This document shows, piece after piece, positions 18,371 to 28,102 of a stretch of 64,000 nucleotides of DNA. The stretch is from Myxococcales bacterium. GTDB lineage: Bacteria; Myxococcota_A; Polyangia; Polyangiales; Ga0077539. Location of the stretch: contig JAAFIF010000008.1 in the NCBI GenBank assembly GCA_013298625.1, positions 1 to 64,000 of the forward strand, in the 5' to 3' direction. A model generated the notes under the pieces. It had not been told where the DNA came from. It did not search any database and saw only the letters and a program-made list of their open reading frames with translations. Position 1 is the first letter of the stretch; the number at the start of each line of letters is the position of its first letter. A program made the position numbers and the translations under genes.

Positions 18371-19186
18371 TCACTCTGCGCCGCGCCCGAGCAGCTCCGC
18401 GGCGAGCTCGCGCACTTCACGGTCGCGCGTGCGCTCGTAGATCGCGCGCAGCTGCGGGACCACCTCGCCATAGAAGAACGGAACGTCGAACCCCTTGCAC
18501 GGCGTCGTCCCGAAGCGCAGCCAGTGCAAGACCCGTCGTTGCCGATCGACGTTGCCCGCCAGCGCGTCGCGCACGGCGTCGAGCCGCGACCACCGCGCGC
18601 GGCGCTCTCTCCACCACGCGCGCGCGCTGCGAACGGCGCGGGCCCGACGCTGCGCGGCCACACCTTCGCGCGCGACGCCATCGGTGCTCTCGCTGGCGAA
18701 CCCGAAGTCTTCGAAGGTCAGCGCTTCGAGCACCCAGCCCACGCGATCCGCGGTCCAGTCGAGCTCGTACTGAATCACCCTCCCCTCGGCCGACGGCCTG
18801 GCAGCGCCGGGATAGATGAGCCCGTCGGTGTTGCTCAGCCGCACGCGGCGATTGCGGCGCAGCATCGCGAGCAGCGCGCTGGCGCCGGCGCGGTCCGCGG
18901 ACTCGATCTTGGCCGCGGCGCGCTGCACCTTGCGCCAATCGCTGCCCACGAAGCGCTCACGGAGCTTCGCGCTGACCTCCCGCACCTCGCGCGCCTGCAG
19001 CGTCACAACCAACGGCAGCGGCGCCCTCGCGGGAAATCGCTCTCGCCGACGACGTCGCGGCGGCCGTCTCTGCCCCGAGGACGACACGCTCACTGTCGGC
19101 GCGGGGCGCGGCGGCGCGCACGCGTGCTCAGCGAGGCAGAGCGCCGACGCGAGCAACAACAGCCATGACGATGCGGGTGCCTTCAT
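18371..19186 (-). CDS. Hypothetical secreted or lipoprotein
   Basis: 271 residues from ATG 19186; not recognised. The N-terminus is a signal peptide (KAPASSWLLLLASALCLAE) with a Cys three residues later (EHAC), a weak lipobox. Then comes a basic Arg-rich linker and a largely helical body rich in Arg, Ala and Glu (VREVSAKLRERFVG, AGASALLAMLRRNRRVRLSN) with a central WTADRVGWVLEALTFEDFGF segment. No ribosome binding site is obvious. It converges with the FG-GAP gene, with only 18 bases between stops. Confidence 0.6.
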   Translation of the reverse strand: MKAPASSWLLLLASALCLAEHACAPPRPAPTVSVSSSGQRRPPRRRRRERFPARAPLPLVVTLQAREVREVSAKLRERFVGSDWRKVQRAAAKIESADRAGASALLAMLRRNRRVRLSNTDGLIYPGAARPSAEGRVIQYELDWTADRVGWVLEALTFEDFGFASESTDGVAREGVAAQRRARAVRSARAWWRERRARWSRLDAVRDALAGNVDRQRRVLHWLRFGTTPCKGFDVPFFYGEVVPQLRAIYERTRDREVRELAAELLGRGAE

Positions 19187-19286
19187 CACCGAACGAACCG
19201 CGGCGATCATGCCGCTCGACGGAGATTTGGGCGAGTAACATACCGCCAGCGTGGCGCCGAACGATCGCGGTCCGCAGCGCGAGCGC

Positions 19287-21920
19287 TCACAGGTACCTCG
19301 AGATTTCGGCGACGAGCGCGCTCATCGCGGCGCTCGGCTCGAAGCGCTCGGTCCGCCGCTGCGGGCCCGAGTCACCGCCGACGAGGACGCCGAGCTCGCG
19401 CCAATGCGCGAAGGCGCGGTCGATCAACGGGCGCGTGACCGCCTCGCGACGCGTGAGCTCTCCAGTGAGCAGCCAACGCTGGCCGAGCGCGAGGGTCTTG
19501 CTGGCGAGCTCCTTCGCGAGCACCGAGTCGCCGTCGAGAAACTGCTCGATCGCGCGCGCCGAGAGCCACCACGCTTCGATGAAGTTGCGGACCATTCCTG
19601 CGTCGAATCGCAGGCGTTCGAGCGCGGCCGCGTCGGGGATGAGCACTGCATGGTCGTCGCGCGCGAGGTCGGACCTGGCGCACGCGCTCTCGAGCGCCTG
19701 CTCGAACTCGCGATCGGCGTCGGCGTCGAACGCGAACTCCTTCGCGAACATCGCGCGCAGCGCGTCGAACTCCTCGCGCAGCTGGGCGACGGTGGCCGGC
19801 CCACTGTCGCGTCGCGACGCGAGGGCCGCGGAGGCGAGCAGCGAGCGCGTGACGAAGAAGTGAAGGAGGTTGTTCTTGTAGTAGTCGAGCGCGATGCGTC
19901 GGCTGTCAGGAACCTGGTAGATCGCGTCGTGCGCGGGTCCATGGAGCTCGAGGCTCTTGTTCTCGACGAGCAGCGCGATGACCTGGTCGATCGCGTCGAC
20001 CCGGTAGGGCCTGCGGCCGCCCTCGTAGCCGACGGCGAGCGCGGCGGCGAAGCGCGCGCCGAGCGCTTCGAGCTCGAGCACGAGCGCGTCGATGTGCGAG
20101 AGCAGCTCTGCGCGGGGCATGCCTCCACGACGTCGCGAGAGCAGCGCGGTGGCGACCAGCGCCGCGGGCGTCACGGGCGTCACGCGGTTGATCTCGCGCA
20201 TCACGCGATCGGCGAGCACAGTCACCGCGGCGCGACGCGCGTTGGCGCGCTCGAGCAGGGCGCGCTTGCTCGAGCGCGGCGCGGCGCTCGGTTCGGACGG
20301 CGCTGGTTCGGGCGCGGACGATCGCTCGAAGCGCTGGATTTCTCCGACTTGAATGTACGCGCGTCCGTAGCGAGATGCGAGCACGCGGGGCAGGCTCTCG
20401 ACGAGCTGCCCCGCGTCTTCGGCCTTCTTTTCGCCGCCCGAGAGCTCGCGTTCGAACGAGCGCTCTTCGACGACGCGCTCGTAGCCGATGGAGATGGGCA
20501 CGTAGGCGACGTTCGCGCCCGCGGCGGCGGCGGCCTCGGTGACCATCGAGAGGAGGCCCACCTTCGGAGCGAGGAGCTTTCCGGTGCGAGAGCGGCCGCC
20601 CTCGATGAAGAACTCGATCGTGGTCCACTGCGCGAGCAGCTTGCGGAGGTACGTGTCGACGAGCGTGGTGTACAGCCGCGCGCCGCCGAAGCTGCGACGG
20701 ATGAAGAACGCGCCGAAGCGACGAAGCACAGGGCCGGCGGGCCAGAAGGCGAGGTTGTCGCCCGCGGCGATCAGCGGGATCGCCATGCCCGCGCGCCAGT
20801 AGACGTAGGACATCAGCAAGTAATCGAGGTGGCTCTTGTGCGAAGGCAGCAGGACGACGGGCCCGCTTCGCGCGGCGTCCCGGATGCGCCGGAGCCCGTC
20901 TTCGTCCACCTCGATACCGTCGTAGATGCGGTTGAACACCGCGTCCATCACGCGCTCTGCCCACGGAAACAACCAAGGCGCAGGCCTCGCGCCGAGCCGC
21001 ACGAGCTCGCTCCTCGCCTGGCGCATGACGAGCTCGACGGGCTTGTCCTCGCGCTTGCTCGCCTCCTCGATCGCCGCGCGAACGTGGGGATGGCGAATGA
21101 CTTCCTCTAGCGTTCTGTCAGGCGACTTGATTCTAGGCCCCAGAATGACTCGGCGCTCGCGATCGAGCCGGCTCACGAGGATCCAGTGCACGCGGTTGAC
21201 GAGCGCTTCGTCGTCGAGGGGCTCTTCGCTTGCGGCGTTTTCGGCGAGGATGGCCTGCAGGTCGAGGGGATCACCGGCGCGCAGGATGGCTCGGCGCAGG
21301 TACCAGAAGAACTGCGCGAACACGCGGAGCTGTCCGGGATAGTCCGGGCGGCCGAAGATTTGGTCGAGCACTCCGGTCTCGACCGAGTCTGGGTTGCGGC
21401 CCCACACGATCACTTGCGGGACGAGCAAGATGGGGCGCGCGCGCCTGCGCTGCTCTTCGACGAGCCAGCGCACGTGGTCGAGCGAGACGTTTTCTCCTCG
21501 TCGTCGCGCGCCCACCGCGACAGGCGCCCGCAGAAAGAGCAGCGCCGATCGCCCCGTGCGAATCGCGCGGACGAGCGCGTCTGCCTCGGGCTCGCGCGCG
21601 CCGAGCAGACCGCGCCAGAACGTGCCTCGCAAGATCGGCTCGAGCAGCCAGAGCCCGAGCTGCATGACGAACGCGATCGCCGGCAATCCGAAGCGCTCGA
21701 CGAAGTACGACAGCGCGAAGAAGTCCAGGTACGACCGCGAGCGCATGACGTACACGACCGCGCCCGCGTCGCTGAGCTCTTTGACCTCGCGGACCCACGC
21801 TGGATCCACGGCGACCTTCGAGAAGACCGAGCGGTAGAACCAATCGAGGATGAAGCTCGTCGGCCTTCGCGCGGCGAGCGCGTTCGGTTCGGGCGAAGAG
21901 ACCATGGACGACGGCGGCAT
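19287..21920 (-). CDS. plsB: Glycerol-3-phosphate 1-O-acyltransferase, PlsB-like
   Basis: 877 residues (E. coli PlsB is 807). The acyltransferase block is clear: H-x4-D in PSHKSHLDYLL (His361 and Asp366), then FFIRRSFGG and EGGRSRTGK, all typical of the sn-1 acyltransferase of the PlsB/GPAT type. It transfers an acyl chain from acyl-ACP or acyl-CoA to glycerol-3-phosphate at the inner membrane, the first step of phospholipid synthesis. The start at ATG 21920 is chosen; a second ATG at 21905 is possible. It is divergent from a Ser/Thr kinase gene. Confidence 0.9.
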   Translation of the reverse strand: MPPSSMVSSPEPNALAARRPTSFILDWFYRSVFSKVAVDPAWVREVKELSDAGAVVYVMRSRSYLDFFALSYFVERFGLPAIAFVMQLGLWLLEPILRGTFWRGLLGAREPEADALVRAIRTGRSALLFLRAPVAVGARRRGENVSLDHVRWLVEEQRRRARPILLVPQVIVWGRNPDSVETGVLDQIFGRPDYPGQLRVFAQFFWYLRRAILRAGDPLDLQAILAENAASEEPLDDEALVNRVHWILVSRLDRERRVILGPRIKSPDRTLEEVIRHPHVRAAIEEASKREDKPVELVMRQARSELVRLGARPAPWLFPWAERVMDAVFNRIYDGIEVDEDGLRRIRDAARSGPVVLLPSHKSHLDYLLMSYVYWRAGMAIPLIAAGDNLAFWPAGPVLRRFGAFFIRRSFGGARLYTTLVDTYLRKLLAQWTTIEFFIEGGRSRTGKLLAPKVGLLSMVTEAAAAAGANVAYVPISIGYERVVEERSFERELSGGEKKAEDAGQLVESLPRVLASRYGRAYIQVGEIQRFERSSAPEPAPSEPSAAPRSSKRALLERANARRAAVTVLADRVMREINRVTPVTPAALVATALLSRRRGGMPRAELLSHIDALVLELEALGARFAAALAVGYEGGRRPYRVDAIDQVIALLVENKSLELHGPAHDAIYQVPDSRRIALDYYKNNLLHFFVTRSLLASAALASRRDSGPATVAQLREEFDALRAMFAKEFAFDADADREFEQALESACARSDLARDDHAVLIPDAAALERLRFDAGMVRNFIEAWWLSARAIEQFLDGDSVLAKELASKTLALGQRWLLTGELTRREAVTRPLIDRAFAHWRELGVLVGGDSGPQRRTERFEPSAAMSALVAEISRYL

Positions 21921-21998
21921 ATCACACCCCACACGCAGAACACCCCGATCGCCCTGCCGCGGCGACGCGCAATGGGGTAGCTTCACTCCCTGCGTTTG

Positions 21999-24281
21999 AT
22001 GGACGAGAGCGCCACGAGCCCGGAGGCGGACGAGCCGTCCCCGAGCACCAAAGGACCGTCGACCGCCGGCTACGGGTCCGCTGAGCCCCCGCTGCCCACG
22101 TCGCGTACAGCGTCTGGCGAACACGCGATCGCCTCGGACGACGGTCCGCTCGCGCCGAAGATCCGCGATCGCATCGGACAGGTGGTCGCCGGCCGCTACC
22201 GCATCATCGAGCTGCTCGGCGAGGGCGGGATGGGCGCCGTGTACCGCGGCGAGCACGTCACGCTGCACAAGCGGGTCGCGGTGAAGTTTCTTCACCCCGA
22301 GCTGTCCCGCGCGACCGACGTCGTCTCGCGGTTTCAACGCGAAGCGCAGGCGGCGGCGATCCTCGACCACCCCAACGTGGTCGCGGCGCACGATTTCGGG
22401 CGCGACGAAGACGGCTCGTTCTTTCTGGTGATGGACTTCGTCGACGGCCAGACGCTCGGGGCGCTGCTCGACAAAGAGCCGCGGCTGACGCCCGCGCGAG
22501 TCTTGCACATCGCGCGGCACGTCGGCGCAGCGCTGGCGAGGGCCCACGAGATGGGCATCGTCCACCGCGACCTGAAGCCCGACAACATCGTGCTCGTCCA
22601 GCGCGACGGCGACGCCGAGTTCGCCAAGGTGATCGATTTTGGCATCGCGAAGGTCAACCAGCGCATGGCCAAGGGCCAGAGCTTGACCCAAGTGGGGATG
22701 GTCTTCGGCACGCCCGAATACATGGCGCCCGAGCAAGCGCTCGGCGCCGAGGTCGACAACCGCGCGGACCTGTATGCGCTGAGCGTAGTGCTGTTCGAGT
22801 GTCTCACCGGGCGCAGGCCGTTCGACGCCGAAGACGTCGTGAGCTTGCTCGGGATGCAGATGTCGTCGCCCGTCCCGAAGCTGCTCGAAGCGGCGCCGGA
22901 CCTCGATGTTCCGAGCGACCTCGATGACTTCTTCGCCAAGGCGATGGCCAAGAAGCCCGCCGATCGGTACGCGACCGCGAGCGAGCTGGTCGAGGCCCTC
23001 TCTCGCGCGCTGGGACACACGTACACGGGCCTCGGACCGTCGGCCACTGGCCGCAACGCAGCGCTGTCGATCACTGGCCAACACTCGACCACGGGCGTCC
23101 CGTCGGCGGTGACGAGCCAGCGAATCGACGCGGTGACAGCGCCGTCGGGCCCGGTGAGCGTGGTGAGCGAGAGCGGGCCGGTGACGAGTCCGCCGACCGT
23201 CGTTCCGCTCAGCGAAATCGCGAGGCAATCGTTGGTGGTGATCCCGCGCGCCGCGGCCACGACGTTGGTCTCTGCGACGCGCGACGGGTGGAGCGAGCTC
23301 GCCAAGGACGACGTGAAGAAGAAGAAGGCCTTCGGCTTGATGGCCGGCGTCGTGACCGTCTCGGCGATCTTCGCCTTCGCGACGGCGAGGGCTCCGGCCG
23401 CCAGCACCACGGCGGGCGCCGCGCAGACGCACACGATTTCAACGCAGCCGACGATCACCGCGCCGATCAACCACGGGACGACGCCCGCGCACAGCGTCGC
23501 GCAGCTGGCGGCAGACGCCGCAGCCACCGTCGTCCCGTCACGGGTCGAGCCGACGCCCACCGTGCGTGACCCTTCGCCGAGCCTGCCGGCGCCGACGGGC
23601 GACCTCGCCGCGGACATGGCCGCCTTTCGCGCGCAGCCTGCGATTCACGTGCTGCTCGACCCGCGCGGCGCGATGCCGCTTCGCTCGCGCATCGCCGCGC
23701 TCGAAGCGCTGCGCTCGGGCGGGATGGACAACGCGCTCATGTCCTACACGCTCGGAACGCTGTACGCGCGGCTCGGCCGCCGCGGACGCAGCGTCATGCT
23801 CGACCGCTACAACGCCGCCGTCTCGGCGCGACCCGAGTTCGCCTCGGACGCGGAGCTCCTGGATGCTGTCATCGACGCCGCTGAGGGGCCGCGCGGATCG
23901 GACAGCCGTCGCGCCAACGACCTGCTGCACGGCGCGCTGCGCTCGCACGTCCCCGCGAGGCTCATCGCGCGCATGCCGCTCGCGCGCAACAAGCAAGCGA
24001 GAGAGCGCGACATCGGGCTGCTCTCGTCGGACTTCGCGACGAGCATCGACGCGACGGTGCTGCAGATCATCGAGGTGTTTCGCGCGCGAAATTGCGCGCA
24101 GGTGCGCACCGCCGTCGAAGCGCTCGGCGCGAGCGGCGACGCGCGCGCGTCCGCGACGCTCGAGTCGATCCCACGTCCCCCGCGGCGCTGCGGCTGGAGC
24201 GTGTGCAACACGTGCCTCGGAGACAGCGTCGACCGCGCGCTCGCCGCGGTTCGAGCGCGTCCTGCGCCGGCGCGTCGGTGA
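21999..24281 (+). CDS. Transmembrane Ser/Thr protein kinase (Pkn2 type)
   Basis: 760 residues. Kinase domain about residues 63-330: glycine loop GEGGMGAVY, VAVKFLHPE with the catalytic Lys, HRDLKPDN, DFG in VIDFGIAK, and the APE motif in YMAPEQA. A Ser/Thr/Val-rich linker of about 100 residues follows, then one membrane helix (FGLMAGVVTVSAIFAFATA) and an extracytoplasmic Ala/Arg-rich helical region ending in a Cys pair. This is the usual myxobacterial Hanks-kinase layout, with a sensor outside the membrane. The ATG at 21999 is used (a TTG directly precedes it). Substrates are unknown. Confidence 0.9.
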   Translation: MDESATSPEADEPSPSTKGPSTAGYGSAEPPLPTSRTASGEHAIASDDGPLAPKIRDRIGQVVAGRYRIIELLGEGGMGAVYRGEHVTLHKRVAVKFLHPELSRATDVVSRFQREAQAAAILDHPNVVAAHDFGRDEDGSFFLVMDFVDGQTLGALLDKEPRLTPARVLHIARHVGAALARAHEMGIVHRDLKPDNIVLVQRDGDAEFAKVIDFGIAKVNQRMAKGQSLTQVGMVFGTPEYMAPEQALGAEVDNRADLYALSVVLFECLTGRRPFDAEDVVSLLGMQMSSPVPKLLEAAPDLDVPSDLDDFFAKAMAKKPADRYATASELVEALSRALGHTYTGLGPSATGRNAALSITGQHSTTGVPSAVTSQRIDAVTAPSGPVSVVSESGPVTSPPTVVPLSEIARQSLVVIPRAAATTLVSATRDGWSELAKDDVKKKKAFGLMAGVVTVSAIFAFATARAPAASTTAGAAQTHTISTQPTITAPINHGTTPAHSVAQLAADAAATVVPSRVEPTPTVRDPSPSLPAPTGDLAADMAAFRAQPAIHVLLDPRGAMPLRSRIAALEALRSGGMDNALMSYTLGTLYARLGRRGRSVMLDRYNAAVSARPEFASDAELLDAVIDAAEGPRGSDSRRANDLLHGALRSHVPARLIARMPLARNKQARERDIGLLSSDFATSIDATVLQIIEVFRARNCAQVRTAVEALGASGDARASATLESIPRPPRRCGWSVCNTCLGDSVDRALAAVRARPAPARR

Positions 24282-24403
24282 TGCGCGCGCGTCGAACGGG
24301 GCGAGTTCGAGAGACGAAAACAACTCCGTCTCGTGATTCTCGTGGCGTCTGACTGCGCGATGAGCGATGAAACGCGCTCAGTTGTGAAAGGTGCTACCGG
24401 TGC

Positions 24404-24431
24404 TTGACACCTGAGCGCTCACGGGTATCGT
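24404..24431 (+). promoter_or_regulatory. Promoter of the rplM-rpsI operon
   Basis: TTGACA at 24404-24409, a 16-base spacer, and TATCGT at 24426-24431 (four of six to the -10 consensus). The leader of about 40 bases contains the short stem CCCG-TTTT-CGGG-like sequence around 24438-24451 and the ribosome binding site AAGGA at 24465-24469, eight bases before the ATG. Confidence 0.7.
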
Positions 24432-24477
24432 CCCGCCTCCCGTTTTCCGGGTATTCAGTCCTCGAAGGATCGTTGCG

Positions 24478-24915
24478 ATGCAGTCCACATACAGTGCCAA
24501 GCCGACGGACGTGACGCGGTCTTGGTTCATCGTCGATGCCACCAATAAGCCCCTCGGACGTTTGGCTAGCGAGATCGCTAGCGTCCTGCGCGGCAAGCAC
24601 CGCCCCACGTACACGCCTCACGTGGACACGGGCGATTTCGTTGTCGTCATCAACGCCGAGAAGATCGCGCTGAGCGGCAACAAGCTCGAGGCCAAGAAGT
24701 ACTACTCGTACTCTGGCCACATGGGCGGTCTGCGCACGACCTCGGCGAAGGACATGCTCGCCACCAAGCCCGAGCACCTCATCGAGCACGCGGTCAAGGG
24801 AATGCTCCCGAAGAACCCGCTCGGTCGCAAGATGTTCACCAAGCTCAAGGTCTACGCGGCCGCCGAGCACCCCCACAAGGCGCAGCAGCCCAAGCCGCTG
24901 CCCGTCCGCGTTTGA
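24478..24915 (+). CDS. rplM: 50S ribosomal protein L13
   Basis: 145 residues, full family length. Family text is evident: [52 protein letters not shown] and [18 protein letters not shown]13 is an early-assembly protein of the large subunit. It is the first gene of the conserved rplM-rpsI pair, with its own promoter and AAGGA ribosome binding site. Confidence 0.98.
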   Translation: MQSTYSAKPTDVTRSWFIVDATNKPLGRLASEIASVLRGKHRPTYTPHVDTGDFVVVINAEKIALSGNKLEAKKYYSYSGHMGGLRTTSAKDMLATKPEHLIEHAVKGMLPKNPLGRKMFTKLKVYAAAEHPHKAQQPKPLPVRV

Positions 24916-24933
24916 TCTCAGGAGTGAAGCTCG

Positions 24934-25335
24934 ATGGCCACCACGCAGACTGACAAGACCTACGCGACCGGCAAGCGCAAGAACGCCGTCGCTCGCGTGT
25001 ACGTCCGCCCCGGAACCGGTGTGATCACCGTCAACGGCCGCCCGTACGACAAGTACTTTCCCCGCGCCGCGTCGCAGCTCCTCGTCCAGCAGCCCTTCGA
25101 GATGATCGAAGTCATGGGCCGCTACGACGTCGAAGCCAACGTCGCTGGCGGCGGACTCGCGGCGCAGGCGGACTCCGTTCGCTTCGGCATCGCGCGCGCC
25201 CTCGCCGCGATGGACAGCGAGCGCCGCTCGCCCCTCAAGAAGGCCGGCCTCCTCACGCGCGACGCGCGCAAGAAGGAGCGCAAGAAGTACGGCCAGCCCG
25301 GCGCCCGCAAGCGCTACCAGTACAGCAAGCGCTGA
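24934..25335 (+). CDS. rpsI: 30S ribosomal protein S9
   Basis: 133 residues. It opens with the family signature TGKRKNAVARVYVRPGTG and ends with the conserved C-terminal tail KKYGQPGARKRYQYSKR, whose last Arg reaches the P-site tRNA. It starts 18 bases after rplM with an AGGAG ribosome binding site, and is followed only 15 bases later by argC, so argC may be read from the same transcript. Confidence 0.98.
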   Translation: MATTQTDKTYATGKRKNAVARVYVRPGTGVITVNGRPYDKYFPRAASQLLVQQPFEMIEVMGRYDVEANVAGGGLAAQADSVRFGIARALAAMDSERRSPLKKAGLLTRDARKKERKKYGQPGARKRYQYSKR

Positions 25336-25350
25336 GCGCAACTCCCTTCG

Positions 25351-26403
25351 ATGGAGCGCGTTCGCGTCGCGATCGTCGGCGCCTCGGGTTACACCGGCGC
25401 CGAACTTGTTCGATTGCTCCTTCAGCATCCGCGCGCAGACATCACTGCGCTCGTCGCGAAGGAGCGGGTCACCCCCAAAGCGAGCACGGTTCTTCCGTCG
25501 CTCGCGGGGGTGCTCGATTTGCCGATCGAACGCTTGGACCCAGAGTCGCTCGCTGCCAAGGCAGACGTGGCGTTCTGCGCGTTGCCGCACGGGGCTTCGA
25601 TCGAAGCCGTCACCGCGCTGCACGCTCGGGGTCTTCGCGTCTTCGATCTCTCGGCAGACTTTCGCCTCGCCGACCCCGCCGTGTACGCCAAGTGGTACGG
25701 CGCTGAACACGCCGCGCAGTCGCTGCTCCCGCAAGCGGTCTATGGTCTGTGCGAGCACAATCGCGACGCCCTCGCGGGCGCCACGCTCGTCGCAGTCCCC
25801 GGCTGCTACCCGACCGCGAGCACCTTGCCGCTGCTGCCGCTCGTGCGCGCTGGGCTCGTGAAGATCGACGAGACCGTGGTGATCCACGCGCTCTCGGGCG
25901 TCTCGGGCGCGGGACGCACGCCAGCGCCGTCGACGCACTTCAGCGAGTGCTCCGAGGGCATCCGCCCATACAAAGTCGCCGGGACGCACCGCCACACGCC
26001 CGAGATCGAGCAGACCCTCTCGCGCGCCGCCGGACGCGAAGTGCGCGTCACCTTCACGCCGACGCTCGTCCCCATGACGCGCGGGATCTTGTCGACCTCG
26101 TACGTCACGCCCTCCCGTGACGTCACCGTCGAGTCGCTGGTCGAATGCGCGAGGGAGTTCTTTCGCGCTTCGCCCTCGGTCACGGTGCTCGACCCCGGCG
26201 CGCTGCCCGACACGCTCTGGGTCCGCGGCTCCAACCGCGCTCACGTCGCGTACGCGCTCGACGCCCACGCGAACAAGATCGTCTGCATGGCGACGATCGA
26301 CAACCTCGTGAAGGGCGCCTCGGGCCAGGCCATTCAGTGCATGAACCTCTCGCTCGGCTGGGACGAGGGGCTCGGCCTGCGCGCGCCTGCGATGTGGCCC
26401 TGA
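25351..26403 (+). CDS. argC: N-acetyl-gamma-glutamyl-phosphate reductase
   Basis: 350 residues. NADP-binding N-terminus VAIVGASGYTGAELVRLL. The catalytic Cys is Cys152 in AVPGCYPTAS. Further family motifs are SGVSGAGR and the His-containing AGTHRHTPEIEQ. It reduces N-acetylglutamyl phosphate to the semialdehyde in arginine synthesis. No other arg gene is beside it. It follows rpsI by 15 bases, a close placement that suggests co-transcription with the ribosomal protein pair. Confidence 0.95.
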   Translation: MERVRVAIVGASGYTGAELVRLLLQHPRADITALVAKERVTPKASTVLPSLAGVLDLPIERLDPESLAAKADVAFCALPHGASIEAVTALHARGLRVFDLSADFRLADPAVYAKWYGAEHAAQSLLPQAVYGLCEHNRDALAGATLVAVPGCYPTASTLPLLPLVRAGLVKIDETVVIHALSGVSGAGRTPAPSTHFSECSEGIRPYKVAGTHRHTPEIEQTLSRAAGREVRVTFTPTLVPMTRGILSTSYVTPSRDVTVESLVECAREFFRASPSVTVLDPGALPDTLWVRGSNRAHVAYALDAHANKIVCMATIDNLVKGASGQAIQCMNLSLGWDEGLGLRAPAMWP

Positions 26404-26489
26404 GCCGGCGACGGGCTCACGTTTCCGCGCGCGACGCGCTCGCGTAGCGAACTCTGCGCGCGGTTCGCGCTACCATCGCCGCCCCAACG

Positions 26490-27206
26490 ATGGAGCGAAC
26501 TCCGCGCGACGCGCAGTCGATCCCGAGCACCGACGGTGTTCGCGTCGAACTCATCGAAGACCGCACGCACGCAGTCGCGAGCGACGGCGGCTTCATCAAG
26601 GTCCGGCGCTACACCCTCGCGACGCGCTACCGCGACGGCCGCGTGAGCGAGCAGTACCCGTACGACGTCGTCGATCGCGACGCGCTCGACGCCGTGCTGA
26701 TCGCGCTGACCGCCGCTCAGCTCGGGCACGCGCGCGACCCGTTGGTGTGCCTTCGCACCGCGCTGCGGCCGCCCGTGGCCCTTCGCGCGCAGCGCTCGCT
26801 CGCCGTCCCCGAGCAGCCGACCGCTTTGCTCTGGGAGCTCCCGGCGGGGCTCATCGAGCTATCGCCGAGCGCTGACCCGGTGCGCGAGACCGCCGCGCGC
26901 GAGTGCCGTGAAGAGACCGGCTACGCCGTCGCGAGCGACCAGTTCGAGACGCTCGGCGCGCCAGTGTTTCTCACGCCGGGATTGTGCGCAGAGAAGATCC
27001 ACTTCGTTCACGCCTGGGTCGACCGCGACGACCCGCGCGACGTGACCGCCACCGAGCTCGTCGAGCAGGCGTCGGAGATCGCGTGGGTCGCGCTGTCCCA
27101 AGCGCTCGCGCTGGCCGAGCAAGGCGTGATCCAGGACTGCAAAACAGAGCTCGCGCTGCGTCGACTCGCAGACAAGCTGGCGAAGTCGAGCGAGGACGAC
27201 CGATGA
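26490..27206 (+). CDS. Nudix hydrolase
   Basis: 238 residues. The Nudix core is LPAGLIELSPSADPV followed by ETAARECREETGY: REUxEExGU is intact (RECREETGY), while the upstream acidic residue is Asp rather than the usual Glu. The pattern WELPAGLIE is typical of ADP-ribose or NDP-sugar pyrophosphatases, which clip nucleoside diphosphates linked to another group. The stop overlaps the start of the NAD kinase gene by four bases (ATGA), so the two are translationally coupled. This makes a role in NAD(H) or ADP-ribose turnover plausible, but that is inference. Confidence 0.85.
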   Translation: MERTPRDAQSIPSTDGVRVELIEDRTHAVASDGGFIKVRRYTLATRYRDGRVSEQYPYDVVDRDALDAVLIALTAAQLGHARDPLVCLRTALRPPVALRAQRSLAVPEQPTALLWELPAGLIELSPSADPVRETAARECREETGYAVASDQFETLGAPVFLTPGLCAEKIHFVHAWVDRDDPRDVTATELVEQASEIAWVALSQALALAEQGVIQDCKTELALRRLADKLAKSSEDDR

Positions 27207-28102
27207 AGCGCACCGTCGAGCGCGTCCTGGTCGTGTCCAAGAAGTCCGCGTACGACCTGTACGTGCGGCAGCACAAGATGCGGCGCGTCCAAGAGCTGCT
27301 GCGCAAGAAGGACCCGAGCGTCGAGCGCCTCGTGCGCGCGGACAAGCATCACCGAGAGACGCTCGAGGAGGTGCGCGACGCGCTCAAGTCGCTGAAGATC
27401 AAGGCGCGCTTTCGCGACCGCTCGCAGCTCGGCGCGATCGACGACTTCGACCTCGTGCTCACCGTCGGCGGAGACGGGACGCTCTTGTCGGTCTCGCACG
27501 AGCTGGCGGACACGCCGATCCTGGGCATCAACTCCGCGCCGCTTGATTCTGTGGGCTTTCTCGCAGGCGCGCAGAAGGGCAACGTGCTCGAGCGGCTGAC
27601 GGCGATCGTCGAGCGGCGCACGCCGATTCAGCGCCTCACGCGCATGCGCGTCTCGGTCGACGGCCGCGAGGTGCACCGCAGGGTGCTCAACGAGGTGCTC
27701 TTCGCGCACAAGAGCCCGGCGATGACGTCGCGGTATTTTCTCACGCTCGGCGACGTGTGCGAGGAGCACAAGAGCTCTGGCTTCTACATCGGGCCCGCCG
27801 TCGGCAGCACCGCGGCGATCCGTTCGGCGGGCGGAAGAGTGTTGCCGCTGCGGTCGAAGAAGCTGCAGCTCATCGTGCGCGAGCCGTACTCGCCGGACGG
27901 CAGTCGATACGCGACCGAGCGCGCCGTGATCGAGCCAGGGACGAAGATCGAGGCGCTCAACAAGATGCGCGAGGGCTACCTGTTCATCGACGGACCGCGG
28001 CAGCCCTTGGCGCTCGAGATGGGGCAGCGCGTGAGGTTCGACCTCTCGCCAGAGCCGCTGTGCGTGTACGGAATCGACCGCGCGAAGCTGCGCGGCGCTT
28101 AG
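27203..28102 (+). CDS. nadK: NAD kinase
   Basis: 299 residues. The diagnostic GGDGTLL is at residues 89-95, with DSVGFLAG and LNEVLF following as the NE/D segment. It phosphorylates NAD to NADP. The ATG at 27203 overlaps the Nudix stop. The N-terminal 75 residues are basic and charged, typical for the family, though the region ERLVRADKHHRETLEEV is longer than in short bacterial forms. Its 3' end overlaps a convergent gene by four bases. Confidence 0.9.
   Translation: MKRTVERVLVVSKKSAYDLYVRQHKMRRVQELLRKKDPSVERLVRADKHHRETLEEVRDALKSLKIKARFRDRSQLGAIDDFDLVLTVGGDGTLLSVSHELADTPILGINSAPLDSVGFLAGAQKGNVLERLTAIVERRTPIQRLTRMRVSVDGREVHRRVLNEVLFAHKSPAMTSRYFLTLGDVCEEHKSSGFYIGPAVGSTAAIRSAGGRVLPLRSKKLQLIVREPYSPDGSRYATERAVIEPGTKIEALNKMREGYLFIDGPRQPLALEMGQRVRFDLSPEPLCVYGIDRAKLRGA

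Noticed and set aside
19251..21110. Very long open frame on the plus strand opposite plsB
   Set aside because: It is a shadow of the GC-rich plsB gene on the other strand: no ribosome binding site and only low-complexity Arg/Ala/Gly text. The same applies to several other long frames opposite rpsA, lepA, ffh and the kinases.
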